A stretch of 35,921 nucleotides of DNA from Chara braunii. Its lineage: Eukaryota; Streptophyta; Charophyceae; Charales; Characeae. The position numbers and the translations under genes were made by a program. Position 1 is the first letter of the stretch; every line of letters starts with the position of its first letter. This document shows, in pieces, positions 22,201-32,085 of this stretch. The notes beneath the pieces are model-generated. The model saw nothing but the letters and a program-made list of their open reading frames with translations. It did no database searches and was not told the DNA's origin. The stretch is taken from positions 293,949-329,869 of the forward strand of contig BFEA01000278.1 of assembly GCA_003427395.1 (NCBI GenBank), written 5' to 3'.

Positions 22201-23636
22201 CGCCCGCAACGCTTCACGCATACCTCGCTGCTTTCTCTGCACGTTCTCTTCGTTGCTCCCTGCTCGTTCTTTCGTCGGTCTTCTCCATAGTCAGTCTCCC
22301 CCACTGTAGTCATCACCTCCGTCGCTTGGTCCTCGCCTTCTCCCTCATCCCCTTCGTCGTTTCTCCTCCTCGCTGCCTTCCCGCTCTCATTCTCAATTCT
22401 CCCTCATGCGCTCCTTTTCTCTCACATGCGAGCTCATTTTCTCTCGTTCTGCGCTCCTCCTCCCAACGTCGCGGAGCCTCTTGTGTGCATCCCGCAACGT
22501 GTCTTTCGGAGCCATTGGAGCTCGTCTAATCGACTTCGGGTCAGGAGTAGACCCAACCCGGTTGAATGAATCTGCCTGAAGTGCTGGGCAAGTTGAAGAC
22601 TAAACGAAAGTAAAACAAGAAAAGAAAAACGACGCAGAAACTAAAAGAAAAGAAAGAAAGAAAACAAAAAAGATTAAAAGAGAAAAAGAAATAAAATCTA
22701 ACATTACGAAATCTAAGTAAAACTCTAACTACCCTAGAATGCCAAGTGTCGTGCCCCCGTTTTCAAACGGGGCTAGCTGTAACTACTAACTCTAACTAAC
22801 TATCGATCTCGAGGTCACGGGTTCAAGTCTCGGTCGACCGAACATAGGGTAACTTGTAGTTGAGCTCCTTGCCACAAAGGAGCTAAATCGAGGTCCGGTA
22901 GATTCGATCCCCGAGTCACTTGATTCCCCATACGCACTGAAAACCCACTGAGCTAGCTTTTTTTTTCTTTATATGAAAAGGAGCAACTCATGTATAAGCA
23001 TAGTAATGGGGCTTAGTCCTATCAGTGGCCTGAACCCTTTTCTAAGTCTGTGTGTGTGCACGCCTGCCGGCCTGCATGCCTGTCTGAGTGCTTATCGGCT
23101 TGAGTGTGTGAGAGACCCGCCTGGGTACTTAGTTCATCGGAGGCCCGAAGGGCCGATACTTAGCTGTGACCGCGACGTTGAGGGTCGCGGCGGGGAAAAC
23201 ACTCAAGTGGTGGGTAGGCCGGTACCACACTAAGGTAGATGTGTCGGGTACCTGAGGCTGAGTAGACGAAGACAAGGGTTAGTATTTTTAGAGGACTAGT
23301 ACTGGTACGTAGACAGGTACCAGCCCAGGTCTCAGTGTGTGTTATAAATCTACCCGACACGACAGTAACCCAATCAACCCCTCGACCTTTTCGGTCGGAG
23401 GGTATTACTATTAATCCTAACCATTACAGTGCGCGTCATAACAACGTGCGCGCATAATGTCGAAATTTTCTCACCGATTCGCCTCGACCTCAATGGTCGA
23501 GGAATTCGTTTCGAGTGTCACGCCAAAGCGCGCACACCCTTTCCATTCAGACTGGCTCTGTCATGGTAGCCGACGTCGTCACTTTGTCGAATGCAAAAGC
23601 ATGGCCAAATACCCTTGTAAGGGTATTTGGTCCGAC
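22201..23636 (+). repeat. dispersed repeat copy B (direct copy of A)
   Basis: Collinear with copy A at an offset close to 14.6 kb, from cgcccgcaacgcttcacgca to just past a 12-bp inverted repeat CCAAATACCCTT-GT-AAGGGTATTTGG (23605-23630). Differences are mainly substitutions plus small indels in the A-rich part. The final 45 bp of copy A are missing because B abuts the gag remnant at about 23636. It carries no protein-coding capacity that I can recognise. Confidence 0.8.
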
Positions 23637-25147
23637 AACGGATTTCTCCTGTGCAGCAGCCTGGTTGGTCTTGATGATCTTATGAGCCCTGTCGATGATT
23701 TTGGCGAAGGTCATGTACTTTTCGTGATCACCGAGAGCGAGGCTCAAGGCAGCTTACGACCGGTTGTAAAACTCGTGGCGCAAATGTGAAAATTGCAAGT
23801 GAAGATCGGATGTTGCCACGATCTTTTGTCATTTCGTGAGCCAGTCACGTGTCGGTGTGTCGGTGTATTGCCTTGAGTCATGGCGAAGAGGCGGTTGATG
23901 GCGAGCGTCGGGGCATCATCAACGATAAACCACTTCTTTCATTCCTCCGTCATAAGATCTTGGGGTGAAGGTCGGCGACCTGGACGCTGTGGATGGTTGC
24001 CATGTGGTGTAGTCAAATATGGCATCCACCCTTGGAGTTGAGGTACAAGGCTGAGATGTACAAGTAGTCGGGGACCCGATGAGTCCGAGTCTCCATCGTA
24101 AGGATTGCCACCAGATGATTGGGTCTGTATAGTCATCAAACTTCTCTTTCCGGAACATCAACATCTTATATTGTCGTGGTGCACCGGTGCTGCCATCGTT
24201 GGCGGGCGAGTGCAGTAACTGCCTAATCTCGGTCTTCAAGGTGTCGAGCTGCTCGCTGATGGTGACTGGTGCGGCGAAAGTGTTGATGTCGCCGAGCATT
24301 GCGACAACATGCTCGAGTCGTTGCTCCAACTGGCGGGTTGGGGCTGTATTGCTGGGTTCGCCAACATCTGGTCTTGGTGCTGCTTGCTCCAAGTCCTGTA
24401 CATGGGTATGAAGTGCCCGTGTGACATCCTTGTGCAGATCGTTATGGTTCCGTACTGCCTGTCGAAGATTCTCCACTTCCTGGTGTTGTTTCTCTAATTT
24501 GGACTGTAGTTCGTTACAGGTGTAAACCAAGCGGGTCACGAGCTTGGAAAGGAACTCTTTGTGTTGCTATTTTGGTGTTGCGTCGTTGTGGTCCTCGGAT
24601 GGTTCAAAGTGCCAAAACTTGAGCCTGTGTACATGGCGGCTTCATGCCGCTGCAGCAGATCTCAGACCTGCTTGCAGCGGGTCTGGACATCTGCGTCAGC
24701 TGCGGCCTGAAGCCTCGGCTTCCGCCTGGCGCTGTTCCTCAGCCTCGATCTGAAGCCTCGGCTTCTGCCTGGCGCTGTTCCTCAGCCTCGAACTTCAACT
24801 TGTACGCGGGCAGCCTCGGCTTCCGCCTGGCGCTGTTCCTCAGCCTCGATCTGAGCGAGATTATTTTCGACCCGCTTGCGAAAATCGGCAATGGACTCAT
24901 CGACAAGTTGGACCGGCATGCCCAAAGTTGAAGTCGGCATGGTGACAGGGCACTGCTGAAATGGCACTGTTGTAGTGGCATTGCTGACATGACACTGCGT
25001 CTGACGTGGCACTGATGGTGACGTGGCACTTCGGACGTAGCGCTGCTGACATGGCACTGTGGATGTGGCACTGTTGCTGACGTGACACTTACTAAATCGG
25101 AAAAAATCAGACAAAGGGGTGGGTGGGAGGGGAACGCAAGTAGGCAA
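23637..25147 (-). pseudogene. Ty3/gypsy gag, N-terminal part (frameshifted, truncated)
   Basis: Likely start is ATG at about 24943 (MPTSTLGMPVQL); an upstream open stretch reaches 25147. A Glu/Gln/Ala-rich coiled coil (EEQRQAEAEA) comes first, with its coding unit tandemly repeated at 24705-24860. A second coiled coil follows (TRLVYTCNELQSKLEKQHQE, from 24539). Then comes the capsid-like region: FRKEKFDDYTDPIIWWQSL (about 24160-24100), VDDAPTLAINRLFAMTQG (about 23920), LSLALGDHEKYMTFAKII (about 23745) and AAAQEKS at the left edge. Frameshifts and stops interrupt it. The zinc-knuckle end is absent because the sequence passes abruptly into repeat copy B at about 23636. I recall similar gag proteins from Chara retroelements. 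It lies downstream of the LTR and primer-binding site, as a gag should. Confidence 0.8.
24705..24862 (-). repeat. tandem repeat inside gag encoding EEQRQAEAEA
   Basis: About three copies of a unit of 42-50 bp (plus strand gcctcggcttccgcctggcg, then ctgttcctcagcctcga) lie side by side. They fall in different frames, so the expansion broke the gag frame. It encodes a coiled-coil segment. Confidence 0.75.
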
Positions 25148-25906
25148 GCAACTGCAATTTCAATTCCCGATCCTAATCAACAGAAAAAATAAATAAAAGA
25201 AAAGGAAAAAAAAAATCTTTTCTCTGGTTTTTTGTTTTTTGAATGTTTGTTTATCTGGTGTCAATGAGGCATTTTCAGATAAAGAGCAGAGAGAAAATTA
25301 GGAAGAGAGCCATCGAATTCCGAATTTCCAAGGAAACTAAAGCAAAAATAATCAATTCGTAAAGGTGTTCAGAAAAAATAAATGGAATTAAAAAAATAAC
25401 GAACTTCTTCCTCTAACCTAATTAACGTGAGACATTCCAATCCCCACCCTAAGTTGCCAATCGAAAGACAAGAGTCGTATCTTTTCGACAATTTCGGGGT
25501 TCCACAAATCTCTGAATTCCAAATTTCATGGAATCATGAAATTTGTAGAAATCTGGAATTTTCGGGTTTTTGAAATTTTCGGACTTCCGAATTTCGTGGA
25601 ATTGCGAAGTCTACGGAGGTCTGAAATTTTTGAGTTTTCTAGATTTTCTGAATTTTGGATTTCGTGGAATCGGAAAATTTGCGAAAATCCGAAATTTTTG
25701 AGTTTCCGGAATTTCAGAATTCCGCTTTTCGCGAAATTGCAAAGGTTCCAAATTTCGAATTGGTAACTTATACAAAGAAACAAATTGCAGGACACTGACA
25801 AAATCGTACTTTTATTATTCAAGTAATCAAACAATCAATCAATCAATCGATTAATCAATCAATCAATCAAGTTGGCTCCTTGATTGGGCAGATCTTCTAA
25901 TTGAGG
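25148..25906 (-). other. gypsy 5' leader with AT-rich tandem repeats
   Basis: This lies between the primer-binding site and gag. It contains about three and a half copies of a unit of about 67 bp (25504-25765) dense in GAAATTTC-like palindromes and gtggaat words. An (AATC)n run is at 25818-25870. No reading frame is supported. An untranslated leader of this length is normal for large plant gypsy elements. Confidence 0.6.
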
Positions 25907-25923
25907 GGTCTGCTCCGATACCA
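25907..25923 (-). other. primer-binding site for initiator Met-tRNA
   Basis: The minus strand reads TGGTATCGGAGCAGACC. This matches the plant consensus TGGTATCAGAGC except for one base. It starts 3 nt after the CA that ends the LTR, the standard spacing. It fixes the orientation and the LTR 3' boundary. Confidence 0.85.
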
Positions 25924-26380
25924 AACTGCCACATACCGAAAAGGTGCAGACCAGAACCAAGAACCGACCTCTCTCAGATAGAGTAATATAGCACAGCGGA
26001 AGACTGTAATACCAATAATCAGACCAATCAATGTCGGAGTACAGACATGACATACACCATCATCATCACAAGGTGCGCACGGTCTGGCGCCACACACAAG
26101 AAGAATGCTCAAGGCTCGAATCATACACAGATGAGGAGGGAGAAGAGACGAAGAAGAGGGAGAAGGGGAGAGAATGTCGCCAACCCTGATGCCGCCAATG
26201 TCGATCCCCAAATAGTCCCCCAGAATGTCTCGGTCCAAATGTCAAGTCTGAATCCAAATGTTGCCAACTCCCAGTGTCCCAAATCTCTCCCTCTCTCTTT
26301 CTCTCTCTCGTAGCCTGATGGCAATGAGAAGACAGAGTGTTGGAGGGTGAGGAGGAGATGGTTGACGGGACGAAGAAGAA

Positions 26381-26383
<3 letters not shown>

Positions 26384-26465
<82 letters not shown>
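26384..26465. repeat. (CT)n microsatellite within the LTR
   Basis: About 41 uninterrupted CT units. A shorter CT-rich run lies at 26284-26309. It probably expanded after insertion. Confidence 0.95.
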
Positions 26466-26468
<3 letters not shown>

Positions 26469-26732
26469 TACCAGATACTGACCTGCTTAAAGGTGACACC
26501 TTAATGCAGGTACGGATGTGCTGATAACGAAGTTGGAGCTATGGCGCCTCACGTAAGTCTCAGGTGAGCCCTCCGGCCTTCGCCACTCCCCTCTCCCTAG
26601 CGCTACCCTAAATCCTAACGGCGCCCTGCGCTGGAAGACTAACCCTATCGTCGACTACTATAGCCTCAACGTCTCCTGAAAAGTGTGACTACGAATGCCT
26701 GAAGATTTAATGCTTCCTCCAGATGGACCAGC

Positions 26733-26740
26733 TATATATA
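26733..26740 (-). promoter_or_regulatory. LTR TATA box
   Basis: Minus strand TATATATA followed by gctggtcc. It is about 565 bp into the LTR, the expected U3/R position, with transcription predicted to start about 30 bp further along, near 26705. Upstream U3 contains TTTTGGCGC (26896-26904), which matches the plant E2F consensus TTTSSCGC. Confidence 0.6.
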
Positions 26741-27303
26741 GCGCTAGTCTGGCCGGGAGGCTGCTCTCACCAATGTCAAACGGCGCCAGTCTCTGGCGTC
26801 CAAAAGTCTGACGCCTAAGTGGGCGCCCAAATTCGAATTTGAATGAAGCAGGGCCTCAAAAGGTCTGGGCGCCTACTGGGCCTATACCGAGTCTGGCGCC
26901 AAAACCGCGCCAAGGCCTACCTATGGCCTACCAACCTACGGGGCCTGCCTAGGCTGAAACGACACAGTCCTGACGGGCCTCTTCCTAAGCTAAACCGGCA
27001 CAGGGCCTGAAAGGCCCCTACCTTACTCCTGTCCTGCCCGACGAAGGCCCGTGTGGTGCTCAGTATGCCACACTGGCACAATTGCTTCTTCTGGAAGAGC
27101 TCAGGGTAAGGCACAGGTTGCTCTTCAAGCAACAGTCATGTAGCAAATGTCTTAGGCCCATATTGAAAAATGTTAAGGTTAGGGTCTCTCATGGATATTC
27201 AGGCCCGCCTTTACTCATGGCGGGCACGAGGCTTGCTGGGGAGCACAATCATAACATATGCTTGTTGTCTTAGGGCCCCTGAGGACACATTCCTCACATC
27301 ACA

Positions 27304-27312
27304 TCCCCCTTA
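27304..27312 (-). other. polypurine tract
   Basis: Minus strand TAAGGGGGA lies immediately before the LTR start TGTGATG. It follows the stop codon that ends the chromodomain frame by about 25 bp. It primes plus-strand DNA synthesis in LTR retrotransposons. Confidence 0.8.
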
Positions 27313-27337
27313 GCTTCGAAACTCCAATGAGATGCTT

Positions 27338-27631
27338 CTATACAGGTGCCTTCCCCTTCAACCTTCTTTCATAATCTGCCACAATAAGAGGTGCTGTCTC
27401 GATAAGTTCCTCGCTTGTGAACCATCGGTCTTCTGTTGGATCCGTGTGATGCCTAAATCTAACCTTGTATTCCCTCTTGGGTTCCGATGGTCTTCCTCTG
27501 TCCACAGGCTTAGGAATAGGCATGTCTCTGTGCTCCAAAATGTCGTCGACGTCCACGTGGTCATTCATGGTTGGGGGCAACATAGATCTCCTTGATGGAA
27601 ACTGTTGTGTCTTAACGAAAACAAAGTGCAA
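27338..27631 (-). pseudogene. integrase C-terminal chromodomain
   Basis: The segment EYKVRFRHHTDPTEDRW followed by FTSEELIETAPLIVADYERR has the chromodomain layout: a beta strand with an aromatic, the conserved Trp, then a C-terminal helix. In chromoviruses this domain binds modified histones or heterochromatin and steers integration. It is in a different frame from the upstream integrase, so a frameshift lies near 27630. The stop TAG is at its end. Confidence 0.75.
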
Positions 27632-28825
27632 GCTTTAAGCCGTGAAACATAGGGTGAGTGTGCAGGGGACCAGGGACTCGAGTCACATCTGAGGGACCGT
27701 CCTCTTCACTACCTACAATATCCAAGACTTCCCAAGGACCGAAGCATTGAGGCATTAGGTTCCTAGAGATGTCGAATTCCTGCCCTAACTCACTATACTT
27801 AACCCAGACACGTTTCCCTACCTGAAATGTGGACTGTCGTCGATGTTTGTTCTCAGAAACAATTATTGCTTCTTGAGATTTCTTGATGTGTTCGACAATG
27901 GGCTGCAGCAACTTCTCGAGTTGGATACCAAATTCAATGGTTTTAGGAGTTGCAGCAGGTCGGTTTTTAGGCGGGAGGAAGTTTAGAGTAGATCTAGGCT
28001 TCCATCCCAGATGCAGCTGATTCGGACTGACAACAATGGTGCTATGCACAACATCATTATACGGGCTGGCAATGAGAGGTAACTTCTCATCCCAATCATC
28101 TTGGTTGGGCTTTATATAATGCCTTAGAATATGTTGCACCACTTAATTCATCTAATCTTCTTGCATGTTGGCTTCGGGATGATTCTCAAAAGTCATCTGG
28201 AGTCGACTGCCCATTTGTTATGCAGCCTTCTTCCACATTTCACTGGTGAAATTGTCACTAACGATAGTTTTTGGTAGTCCAAAGTCATGCAGTCAGTTAT
28301 CCGTAAATACTTGATGACGTGCTCAGTCCTTGAAGTCTCTGGCATGGTAATCAGTCTAGCGTAATTAGTAAACCTATCAACTATGACGAAGATATGCCTC
28401 TTTCCACTCTTGTTGATCACGAGGGTATCAATGAAATCCATGGAAACAGTCTGTCCCGGACCAGCAGGAATGGGTACAGGCTTGAGTAACCCAAGTGGAG
28501 TTTGAGTCCGCGACTTGTCCCGCTGGCAGACTTGATAAGTCTGAACATACTGTTTCACTTTGTCTAGCATACCAGACCACCAAAATTGTTGTACCAAATT
28601 TGCACTAGTCTTCTTATAACCAAAATGTCTCATTGCATCATGACACTCTCCTAAAAACAAACTGTGCAAAATCTCACTACATGAAACTACTAGTCTCTTA
28701 AACCCTGCAATTCCAAGGAAGAGTAATGCATCCACCATCACAAACTCATCAGATGTAGCCTTCTCTTGGGCCTCAAGTTTGCGGATGATGTCCATCGTGA
28801 TAGAATCTGCCTTGTAGGCTTCCAC
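27612..28825 (-). pseudogene. integrase (HHCC finger, DDE core, GPY/F)
   Basis: The zinc-binding region retains ECHDAMRHFGYKKT and VCQRDK, but the first Cys of the CxxC pair is Tyr (TYQVC, about 28540). Core: first Asp in SMDFIDTLV (about 28440), second Asp in IVSD (about 28255), Glu in HPEAN (about 28190). A short deletion and frame changes follow the second Asp, and at least three stops lie between 28143 and 28240. The C-terminal part is open (27612-28142) with the GPY/F-type motif QCFGPWEVLDIVG. Integrase would insert the cDNA into the genome. This copy is non-functional. Confidence 0.85.
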
Positions 28826-29293
28826 TATCGATCGAGTTACATCATCAGATAAGCCAAACTAAGTTATTAGCGCACCCAGGTAGTTTTTCCTACTTGACAG
28901 CGCATCAGCTACCTTGTTGTATTCTCCCTTCATATAGTCGAGTTTGAAGTCATACTGGTCTATAACCTCAATCCAGCGTTTGAGTGCATCAGAGAGAATA
29001 GGTTGTATTTTGATCCACTTGAGTATTTGATGGTCAGTTCTCAGATAGAAGAACCTTCCCAACAGATAGTGTCTTCGGTGGACAAGTGCCTTGTAGAGGG
29101 CGTAGAGTTCCCTTTCATAGGTGAACTTCGCTAACTTCTTAGAAGGCATCTTTTTACTCATCTACTAGACAGACCTCAACTTCTTCCCTTCGTTTTGAGT
29201 CAGCACTGAGCCAATGCAATATTGGCTTGCGTTAAATGACTTCTCGGGATCAGGAACCATGAGAACCTCATGGTGCGTGAGAGCATGCTTCAA
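28826..29293 (-). pseudogene. RNase H domain
   Basis: The open part at 28859-29161 reads KKMPSKKLAKFTYERELYAL, then HYLLGRFFYLRTDHQILKWI and YNKVADALS, typical of Ty3/gypsy RNase H. This includes the TDH and ADALS blocks. Upstream, on the other side of two adjacent stops, is the start of the domain (VPDPEKSFNAS, CIGSVLTQ). The normally conserved Trp in the ALVHW block is Arg here. The DNA transposon separates this domain from RT. Confidence 0.85.
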
Positions 29294-29781
29294 TCGCTTG
29301 AGAGAAAAGGTTAACAACAATCGTATTTTTCATCACCACTTCAAGACACCCTTCACCACTTCAGAATGCAGTCTGCCTAAACATGTGGTTTTCAGGGTCT
29401 TCGGACCTTTCACCACTTCAGAACCATTCAGGTCTGAAAATCCAGAATGGTCATGAAATGGTGAAAGTTCCGAAGACCCTGAAAACCACCTATTTAGGCA
29501 GGTTGCTTCCTCTAGTGGTGAAGGGTGGTTTTCATGATCTTCGGACCTTTCACCACTTCAGGACCATTCATGATTTTCAGACTGCCAAAAACTCTCACTT
29601 AACCACTTCAGGACACCCTTCACCACTTCAGGATGCAGCCTGCCTAAACAAGTGGTTTTCAAGGTCTTCGGACCTTTCACCACTTCAGAACCATTCAGGA
29701 TTTTCAGACTGCCCAAAACTCTCACTTCATAATTTTCATTCCTGAATTTTCAGCTACCCGATAACCGCTTGTGTCGCTTGA
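29294..29781 (-). mobile_element. fold-back DNA transposon (copy 2) inserted in gypsy pol
   Basis: The 472-bp element (29302-29773) lies between perfect 8-bp direct repeats TCGCTTGA (29294-29301, 29774-29781). Subterminal repeats GGTTAACAA and CGATAACC again sit 7 bp inside the ends, as in copy 1. The interior contains a hairpin with arms of about 59 bp (29374-29432 and 29442-29500) and further direct copies of the arm sequence at about 29527 and 29652, all rich in ttcaccacttcag. Removing the element and one duplication rejoins the pol frame exactly through F-K-R-L-K-H. No transposase is encoded; hAT-type is inferred. Confidence 0.85.
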
Positions 29782-30600
29782 AAGCAACTTCACACTCATC
29801 AGTCCGTTCTCATGGTGCGTCAAGGGAGTTACATCAGTCGAAGGGCTGGCGACCGTACTATAGCTCTTTACAAAGTTGCGGTAGTAGCCACACATCCCTA
29901 AGAAAGATCTGACCTCGGTTACAGACAGAGGTCGTGGCCAGTCACAAATACTAGCCACCTTGACGTCCTCAGGCTTTATCCCATCCGCGGGTATCTCATG
30001 ATCCAAATACACGATTTTAGTGCGATCGGACTTGCATTTATCTGAGTTAATCTTATACTTGTGTTGTTGCAGGAGTGAAAGAACAGTTCCTATATGTTGA
30101 GCATGCTCCTTGACTGTTCTACTGAAGATAAGTATGTCGTCGAGGTACAGGACGATAAACTTATCTAAGTAGTCATGGAGTATCCTATTCACGGTATGCT
30201 GGAATATACCTGGCGCATTGCAAAGGCTAAAGGGCATCATTACAAACTTGTATAAACCGTACCTGGTTTGAAATGCGATTTTGTGATGGTCCTCCGGTCT
30301 AGTGACAATTTGATAGAAGTCGGACTTTAAGTCCATCTTTGTAAATTACTTACATCCCTACACCTTATTCAGAAGGTCATCGATGCGCGGTAGAGGCTGT
30401 GCGTTTTTCACAATAATGGCATTGAGGCCTCTATAATCAATGCACGTCCTCAATGTTTCCCCCTTCTTCGGGACAAATAGGACTGGTCAGCCGAAGGGGG
30501 AGGTACTACGCCGTACCTAACCCTTTTCTGTGAGCTCTTTCAGTTGTCGCCTTAATTCGTTTAACTTGGTCAGTGTCGTTCTATAGATCCTTCCTTTTTG
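29782..30600 (-). pseudogene. reverse transcriptase domain
   Basis: Conserved blocks in order: [39 protein letters not shown] (about 30480-30420), [20 protein letters not shown] (about 30345), PFSLCNAPGIFQ, and catalytic YLDD at 30136-30147, followed by SFLGMCGYYRNFVKSYS in the thumb/connection. Stops replace two Trp codons (30517-30519, 30487-30489) and two more lie near 30344-30360. The usual FGLCNAP Gly is Ser. The catalytic Asp pair is intact, but the frame is broken. Confidence 0.9.
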
Positions 30601-31317
30601 TATCTTGCTCCCCGAAACTATCTCTATGGTATGGACCACCTCCCGTTCTACAACTCCTGAAGGCTCCTCAAATAGATCAGGGTACTTTGAAACGACATTT
30701 TCTATCTCTAGGGGTGTTTTACCAGCGTCCCCTTTCTTAAAGACAAAAACTAAGTGCATACCCTCATCTTCGTTATGTTTATAATAATTATAAAAGGATG
30801 TTGCACCCATACAACTGTGAGTGTCTATCAGACTACTAGCCTTATGTTTTGCAAGTCTAACTGTCCTCTCTTCCAACACGCTTAAGTACCTTTCGGTCCT
30901 AGTCAAACTGGGGTTTGGCAACCTCGAGGTAGTACATACCTAACAGCATGTCAAAAGGCAAGTCGTCGCTAAGTAGGAACGAAATCTTATGATTTAGTTC
31001 CCCATCTCCATAGTAGAAGGTACAGACCACGTCCTTAACGTAGTCATTTACAACCATGTGCTCTTTGTTGGCTAAGGTAAAGGCTACATATCTACCGAAG
31101 TGTTGCACCCGGCCCCTAGGCACAGTCTCTCAACGCAGTCATAACTTATGGAGTTCCTCGTGGAGCCAATGTCTACGAAGGCACCACATTTGCGGCCACC
31201 GACACCGACTTCCACAATGAAGTGCTCCCCTCTACGACCTCTACTTAGCGCCACCCAAGACTCACAAGGATCCCTTGCCAACCACTCACTTTGCAAGTCT
31301 TCTAAGGCCTCAGACAC
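30601..31317 (-). pseudogene. retropepsin-type protease and linker to RT
   Basis: The flap-side motif CGAFVDIGSTRNSIS places the catalytic Asp at 31171-31173, but the residue after it is Ile (codon 31168-31170) instead of Thr or Ser of the D-T/S-G motif. The C-terminal LLGMYYL block (about 30945) matches the ILG motif. The Ty3-type linker follows (KYPDLFEEPSG, HTIEI). Protease would process the polyprotein. The altered active-site triplet probably disables it, and frame breaks occur at about 31084 and 30910. Confidence 0.8.
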
Positions 31318-32085
31318 ATGCTATGAATAGACTATTGTTGGGTCAGGATGCGTCTATAGGGTGATTAAAGACTCGTAAAGAGTCCATAGAGTCAATAGCT
31401 TCGACCAACTCTTGAAGTGGGGAGGGTACATCACTCACTTCATCAGGAGTACAAACAACTACAACTTCTACTAAACCGATGGGTTTCCCGAGTTGAAGTT
31501 CGTAGAAGCCCCCCAAAACCACCTTTGGGAGATATCTTTTGCGATACCTTCGCGTTCTTGCATCTGAACTGTTGGTGGCCATACTCACCACAGTTTACGC
31601 AAGCTCCTCGCAGACAGTGGTCTCGCCACACATGTTGTTCCAGACCCACTCTCACCCAAGTTGGTAACTTGGTTGAGTTTTGAATCTGCCCTAGATTGTT
31701 TGATTGATCGTCCTCACCGCGACCACCTGCCTTAACCTTTACAAGTGAGGCAAGGTTGCTACCCTCAACACTATCCTCGTCCTTAAACTGTGTACTATCT
31801 ACTAAGTCAGAGTAATCATTGATCTCAGTTTGATTCCCTTGGGAATCAACCATCATCAATCGACTGCCTTTCTTTTTTCACTCTTGTGAACTATTTTTCT
31901 TTTTTTCGTCTGTAGGGGTTTGTTGGGCTCCTCCTAGCCTAGCCTCTAAGTCTAGGGTCCTCTTGTTAAAGGAGAACAAAGTATGATATTCAGATGTTGG
32001 CCTCACCGACCAGCAAGTTCTTGAAGGGTAATCCGGAGGGAGGAGATAAGGTCGTTGGGGCATTATCTTCACAATATCTTAATTA
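31318..32085 (-). pseudogene. gag C-terminal part with zinc knuckle
   Basis: A CX2CX4HX4C knuckle, CVNCGEYGHQQFRC, lies at 31560-31601 within the frame 31443-31859. It is preceded by a Ser/Asp-rich linker and PTWVRVGLEQHVW. A further upstream piece (31878-32072) contains LDLEARLGGAQQTPTDEKKK. Nucleocapsid knuckles bind retroelement RNA. Downstream, another frame (31343-31591) carries the acidic linker to protease. Everything N-terminal to about 32085 is missing. Confidence 0.8.

Larger units (their letters stand above)
25927..27303 (-). mobile_element. gypsy LTR (about 1.38 kb), shared by two internal regions
   Basis: On the minus strand it begins TGTGATGTGAGGAATG directly after a polypurine tract (27304-27312) and ends GGTATGTGGCA directly before the primer-binding site, giving the TG...CA termini of an LTR. 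A TATATATA box lies at 26733-26740. U3 is rich in ggcgcc and gggcct words; the downstream part includes a long (CT)n run. Pol lies upstream and gag downstream, so this one LTR acts as a 3' LTR on one side and a 5' LTR on the other. No second LTR bounds either side within the window. A diverged relative is at 18290-18845. Confidence 0.8.
27338..32085 (-). pseudogene. chromovirus-type Ty3/gypsy gag(C-term)-pol, inactivated
   Basis: Domain order along the minus strand is NC zinc knuckle, protease, RT, RNase H, integrase, chromodomain, which is the Ty3/gypsy chromovirus order. It ends at a TAG just upstream of the polypurine tract. Defects include stops at 30517-30519 and 30487-30489 (both where RT has a conserved Trp), several stops before 30336, paired stops near 29163, a stop near 28862, frameshifts in the linker, RT end and integrase core, and a 472-bp DNA transposon insertion at 29302-29773. 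The 5' side stops at about 32085, where unrelated sequence begins and N-terminal gag is absent. It cannot encode active proteins. Individual domains are listed separately. Confidence 0.9.

Noticed and set aside
27338-32085. Active autonomous retrotransposon
   Set aside because: Multiple stops, frameshifts, altered protease and integrase residues, an inserted transposon and a missing 5' part.
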